Shown here: positions 61,417-64,000 of the stretch, one piece after another | Layout: each line of letters starts with the position of its first letter | Position numbering within the stretch: position 1 is the first letter of the stretch | NCBI GenBank assembly: GCA_016710385.1 | Contig: JADJVX010000026.1 | Span: 258,179 to 322,178 of the forward strand | Length of the DNA: 64,000 bases | DNA from: Actinomycetales bacterium | Lineage (GTDB): Bacteria; Actinomycetota; Actinomycetes; Actinomycetales; Dermatophilaceae | Direction of reading: 5' to 3' | Notes under the pieces: generated by a model | Told to the model about the DNA's origin: nothing | Database searches by the model: none | The model's input: only the letters and a program-made list of their open reading frames with translations | Position numbers and translations under genes: made by a program

Positions 61417-62277
61417 ATGAGTCTCTTCACCCGCAAGCCCGACAAGGTCGTCGTCGGGACCGCCCGCCGCCGCACCAGGATCTCGACCGATTCCCCCTCG
61501 GAGCGCGTCATCTACCACCGCTCCGGCATCCCTTCCCGCGGCGGTCACCCCACCGACCGCGCCCACCGAGGCGTCGCTCAGCCGATGAGCTATGGGTTCT
61601 GGCTGCGCCTTGCGGACAACTGGGACGGCTGGCTCGACGGCCGTCACGCCGGCGACCGACCGCTGGCAGACCTGGAGTGGGCGCAGCGCCTTCAGGACCT
61701 CCACGAGGAGAACGTCAACCGCCTCTACGCCGCGACCGCAGACGTCAACTACGCGCACGTCGCCGATCTGCAGGCCCTGCTCGCTCGCAAGGCCCAGCTG
61801 GACGCGGCCATCCGGGACACTCGCGCGGATCTGGAGCAGGTGCCGGAGCCGCGCACCGGCGCGGGGCCCGCTGAAGGTCACGTCGACGAGCGCATCATCG
61901 CCCAGCGGCGTCGGGCCGAGCACAGCCGCGCCAAGGAACCGGTGCGCCAGCGCCTGTCCGCGCTGCGCGACGAGCAGCACGAGGTGATCACCCAAGCCCT
62001 GGATCTGCGGGCGCAACTCGAGGAGGAGTTCGCCGTGCTGCTGCGCATCGAGGAACGGCACCGCAGCTTCTACCAGCGCCGCCTGCGGACCTACACGCGT
62101 CGGCTGGCTCGCGGCCGCACCGACTACGCCGGCCTGCGGCACGAACTACGCGCCCCGGCGTGGACCGAACAGCCGTGCCCCTGGGTGCCGAAGGAGGCCG
62201 ACTCGCTCGTCGCATCCGCCGTCGCCGACGCCGACCCGCCCGTCGCCGACCCGCCCGTCCCGGTCGAAGCGGCCTGA
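61417..62277 (+). CDS. Soluble coiled-coil protein, function unknown
   Basis: A 286-residue protein without signal peptide or membrane segment. Residues about 80-230 are strongly helical and rich in Gln, Arg and Glu (VADLQALLARKAQLDAAIRD, VITQALDLRAQLEEEFAVLL), consistent with a dimeric coiled coil; the C-terminus is a short DPPVADPPVPVEAA repeat. Family unknown. It stands between the divergent membrane gene and the OmpA-like lipoprotein on the same strand, separated from the latter by a GTATGCC hairpin, and might link the membrane and envelope proteins; that is speculation. Confidence 0.65.
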   Translation: MSLFTRKPDKVVVGTARRRTRISTDSPSERVIYHRSGIPSRGGHPTDRAHRGVAQPMSYGFWLRLADNWDGWLDGRHAGDRPLADLEWAQRLQDLHEENVNRLYAATADVNYAHVADLQALLARKAQLDAAIRDTRADLEQVPEPRTGAGPAEGHVDERIIAQRRRAEHSRAKEPVRQRLSALRDEQHEVITQALDLRAQLEEEFAVLLRIEERHRSFYQRRLRTYTRRLARGRTDYAGLRHELRAPAWTEQPCPWVPKEADSLVASAVADADPPVADPPVPVEAA

Positions 62278-62284
62278 CCGCTTC

Positions 62285-62320
62285 GGTATGCCGGCTCGCG
62301 AGGGCGCGGACCGGCATACC
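62285..62320 (+). terminator. Inverted GTATGCC pair after the coiled-coil gene
   Basis: GGTATGCCGG (62285-62294) and CCGGCATACC (62311-62320) with a 16-base loop start 7 bases after the 62277 stop codon. Confidence 0.7.
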
Positions 62321-62413
62321 ACCCGCGCTCCCATCCCCTCCCGCTGCTTGGGGGAAGTACCCCCTCACTGCCGGGCCGGTCCATCGGCCCCTCGAGAAAG
62401 AGGCTTCACACAG

Positions 62414-63652
62414 ATGAACGTCACCTCGCTCGGCGCACGACTCGCGGCGACAATCGCCGCCGCCACTCTTGCGCTCACCGCGACGGCGTGCTCCTCCGGC
62501 ACGCCCACTCCGACCGGGCCGGAGGCTCCCTCCCCGGTGGTCGCCACCGCGGAGGCTCCCTCCCCGGTGGTCGCCACCGGCGGGGGCCAGATCTGCCTGA
62601 CCGGCGACGTCGTGGTCTACGTCGTGCCCGCTCACCGCAATGCCGCCGCCGGGATCCCCCTCGATGCGCTGTGCGCCGCCGAGCAGGCCGTCGAATCCGG
62701 CAAGCCGGTGGGCGTCATCGCGGTCGAAGGCACCCCGCGGATTGTCATGCCCATCGAGAGCCGCAAGCCCGAGGGCAACAACGACCTGTCGAAGAAGGCC
62801 GCCCGGGTCCGCATCGTCGCCGCGCTCGCCCGGGCGGCGCAGACGGCCGTGCCCATGACCGATGGCACCGACTTGGCCTCGGCCCTGGCGCTGGCCGTCG
62901 ACTCGGGCCGCTCGGTCGCGGGCGCCACCGGCCAGGTCCAGCTCATCGTCACCGACCCCGGGCTGTCCGATCGCGGCGCGGTCAATCTCGCCGCGAAGGG
63001 TGCCTTCGTCGCTGAGCCGTCGGAGATGGCCAATCACGTCAAGGCCAATGGCCAGTGCCCGAAGCTGGCCAACTCCTCCGTAGCGTTCGTCGGCCTCGGC
63101 TACGGCCTGGCACCCCAGGCGGAGCTGACGATCGCCGACCGGGAGCGGGTGTCCAAGCTCTGGAGCCTGGTCGTCGAACAGTGCGGCGGGAAGTCAACGC
63201 TCATCCCCGGCAAGATCTCCGGACGTGCGCCGACGACGGACCACACGGTCACGGCCGTGGTCCCGAGCGACTACCCGTCGTTCGAGGAGGCCGGGACCTT
63301 CGCCCTCGTCGGGGACTCGGCGCTGGCCTTCCTCCCGGACTCCGCGGGGTACCTCCACCCCGAGCAGGCCAGCACCTTCCTGGACGCCTACGCCCGCTAC
63401 CTGGTCGGCCACCCCAGGTTGGCCGTGGTCATCTCGGGTCAGACCGCCAACTACTCCACCCGATGGGCGTCGTTGGAAGCGCTGGCCAAGGCCCGTGCCG
63501 AGCAGGTGAAGGCCGACCTGGTCGCCCGCGGGGTGGAGAGCTCTCGACTCACGACCCAGGGCCTGGGCTACCGGGCTAACCCCCCGCAGGTCGATGCCGC
63601 GACGGCCGCGCTGAATCGAGCGGTCACCTTCGCGGCCGGCCCGCTTCCGTAG
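62414..63652 (+). CDS. Lipoprotein with degenerate VWA-like and OmpA-like domains
   Basis: A 412-residue lipoprotein (lipid Cys26 in LALTATAC). A short linker contains a perfect duplicate APSPVVAT (from a 30-base DNA repeat, 62521-62578). Residues about 60-230 look like a von Willebrand A fold lacking the first DxSxS metal motif (GDVVVYVVPAHRN, TDGTDLASALALAVD, LIVTDPGLSDRG). Residues about 290-405 resemble OmpA-like peptidoglycan-binding domains: TFALVGDSALAFLPDSA, LAVVISGQTANYST, ALAKARAEQVKADLV, GVESSRLTTQGLGYR. The protein would be anchored outside the membrane and touch peptidoglycan. Confidence 0.72.
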   Translation: MNVTSLGARLAATIAAATLALTATACSSGTPTPTGPEAPSPVVATAEAPSPVVATGGGQICLTGDVVVYVVPAHRNAAAGIPLDALCAAEQAVESGKPVGVIAVEGTPRIVMPIESRKPEGNNDLSKKAARVRIVAALARAAQTAVPMTDGTDLASALALAVDSGRSVAGATGQVQLIVTDPGLSDRGAVNLAAKGAFVAEPSEMANHVKANGQCPKLANSSVAFVGLGYGLAPQAELTIADRERVSKLWSLVVEQCGGKSTLIPGKISGRAPTTDHTVTAVVPSDYPSFEEAGTFALVGDSALAFLPDSAGYLHPEQASTFLDAYARYLVGHPRLAVVISGQTANYSTRWASLEALAKARAEQVKADLVARGVESSRLTTQGLGYRANPPQVDAATAALNRAVTFAAGPLP

Positions 63653-63680
63653 CACCCGACCTTCCCGACGACCCCGCAGC

Positions 63681-63715
63681 GACGGGGTATGCCGTGCGGC
63701 ACGGCATACCCCGTC
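63681..63715 (+). terminator. Inverted GTATGCC pair, 16-bp perfect stem
   Basis: GACGGGGTATGCCGTG (63681-63696) and CACGGCATACCCCGTC (63700-63715) form a perfect 16-base-pair stem with a 3-base loop, 28 bases after the OmpA-like gene stop. It is the strongest hairpin of its kind in the window. Confidence 0.82.
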
Positions 63716-63784
63716 CGTCCCCTCACACCCGTCAGCCAGAAGCTCGCCGCCCTCCCAACCACCTTGTCGACCGAAGGCAGCACC

Positions 63785-64000
63785 ATGTCCCGACTCGGAT
63801 ACCTGCGCGGAACGCGCATCCCCTCCCACGGCACCCCGGCCCGTTCGTCCTGGCGTTGGGGCCGCATCCTGGCCGCCCTCGGTGCCGTGGCGCTGCTGGG
63901 CCTGCTCGCGTGGCATCGCCTCGCCCTACCGACGACGCTGTCCGGCTATGCGCTATCCGGCGCCCGGGGGCCGGCCTGTCAACGGATCGTGGTCGCCAAC
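63785..64000 (+). CDS. Membrane-anchored protein, partial at right edge
   Basis: The first 72 residues are visible. A basic N-terminus (SSWRWGRI) leads into a membrane segment (about residues 27-48, ILAALGAVALLGLLAWHRLA), and the last residues ACQRIVVAN resemble the start of the first strand of a von Willebrand A domain, where DxSxS would follow; that is speculation on 9 residues. It begins 132 bases after the OmpA/VWA-like lipoprotein and may belong to the same envelope cluster. Confidence 0.6.
   Translation, partial: MSRLGYLRGTRIPSHGTPARSSWRWGRILAALGAVALLGLLAWHRLALPTTLSGYALSGARGPACQRIVVAN

Overview
This window is a G+C-rich stretch (about 70% by eye) with GTG starts, many ATGA/GTGA stop-start overlaps, lipobox-bearing secreted proteins, an SPFH/NfeD pair and a DUF222/13E12 HNH protein. 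All of this fits a Gram-positive actinobacterium, most likely Micrococcales (Intrasporangiaceae/Dermatophilaceae-like); that placement is inference, since there is no rRNA in the window.

Layout. 0-5.7 kb: left-edge aldose 1-epimerase, a frameshifted CarH-like (MerR plus B12-binding) regulator, a GlsB/YeaQ membrane protein, the 5-oxoprolinase genes pxpA and fused pxpB-pxpC, and a CHAD protein. 5.8-16.2 kb: two translationally coupled giant genes (2261 and 1227 aa) of unknown function. 16.2-18.1 kb: an HTH regulator with its own palindromic operator and a membrane-anchored protein. 18.1-24.6 kb: a two-component system next to a redox module (ApbE flavin transferase, ferric-reductase-like haem membrane protein, NuoF-like protein, ferredoxin) and a His/Asp/Glu-repeat secreted protein. 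24.6-34.8 kb: histidine catabolism (rocD, hutI, hutF, an M20 amidohydrolase probably standing in for HutG, hutU, hutH, IclR regulator), interrupted by a vapBC toxin-antitoxin pair. 34.8-40.8 kb: ACT protein, flotillin and NfeD-like partner, Na+/H+ antiporter, NUDIX, class V aminotransferase. 40.9-44.7 kb: a lipoprotein and a secreted alpha/beta hydrolase split by an IS256-family element. 44.7-51.8 kb: frameshifted secreted trypsin-like protease, lipoproteins, a large envelope-protein operon and a 52-bp tandem repeat. 51.8-60.2 kb: LuxR-type ATPase regulator, CNNM/CorC transporter-like protein, membrane protein, glutathione peroxidase, HNH protein, small secreted protein. 60.4-64 kb: an uncharacterised envelope cluster including a VWA-like/OmpA-like lipoprotein, running off the right edge.

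The most striking signal is not a gene. The word GTATGCC/GGCATAC (extended GGTATGCCGT) occurs about 106 times by manual count (54 in one orientation, 52 in the other), against roughly 6-7 expected from composition. It is used in all six reading frames of genes, forces rare codons such as ATA, forms perfect inverted pairs just downstream of seven genes, and is absent from 40.5-44.7 kb, the only part that looks acquired. This is the pattern of the DNA uptake sequences of Neisseria and Haemophilus, but I know of no such description in an actinobacterium.
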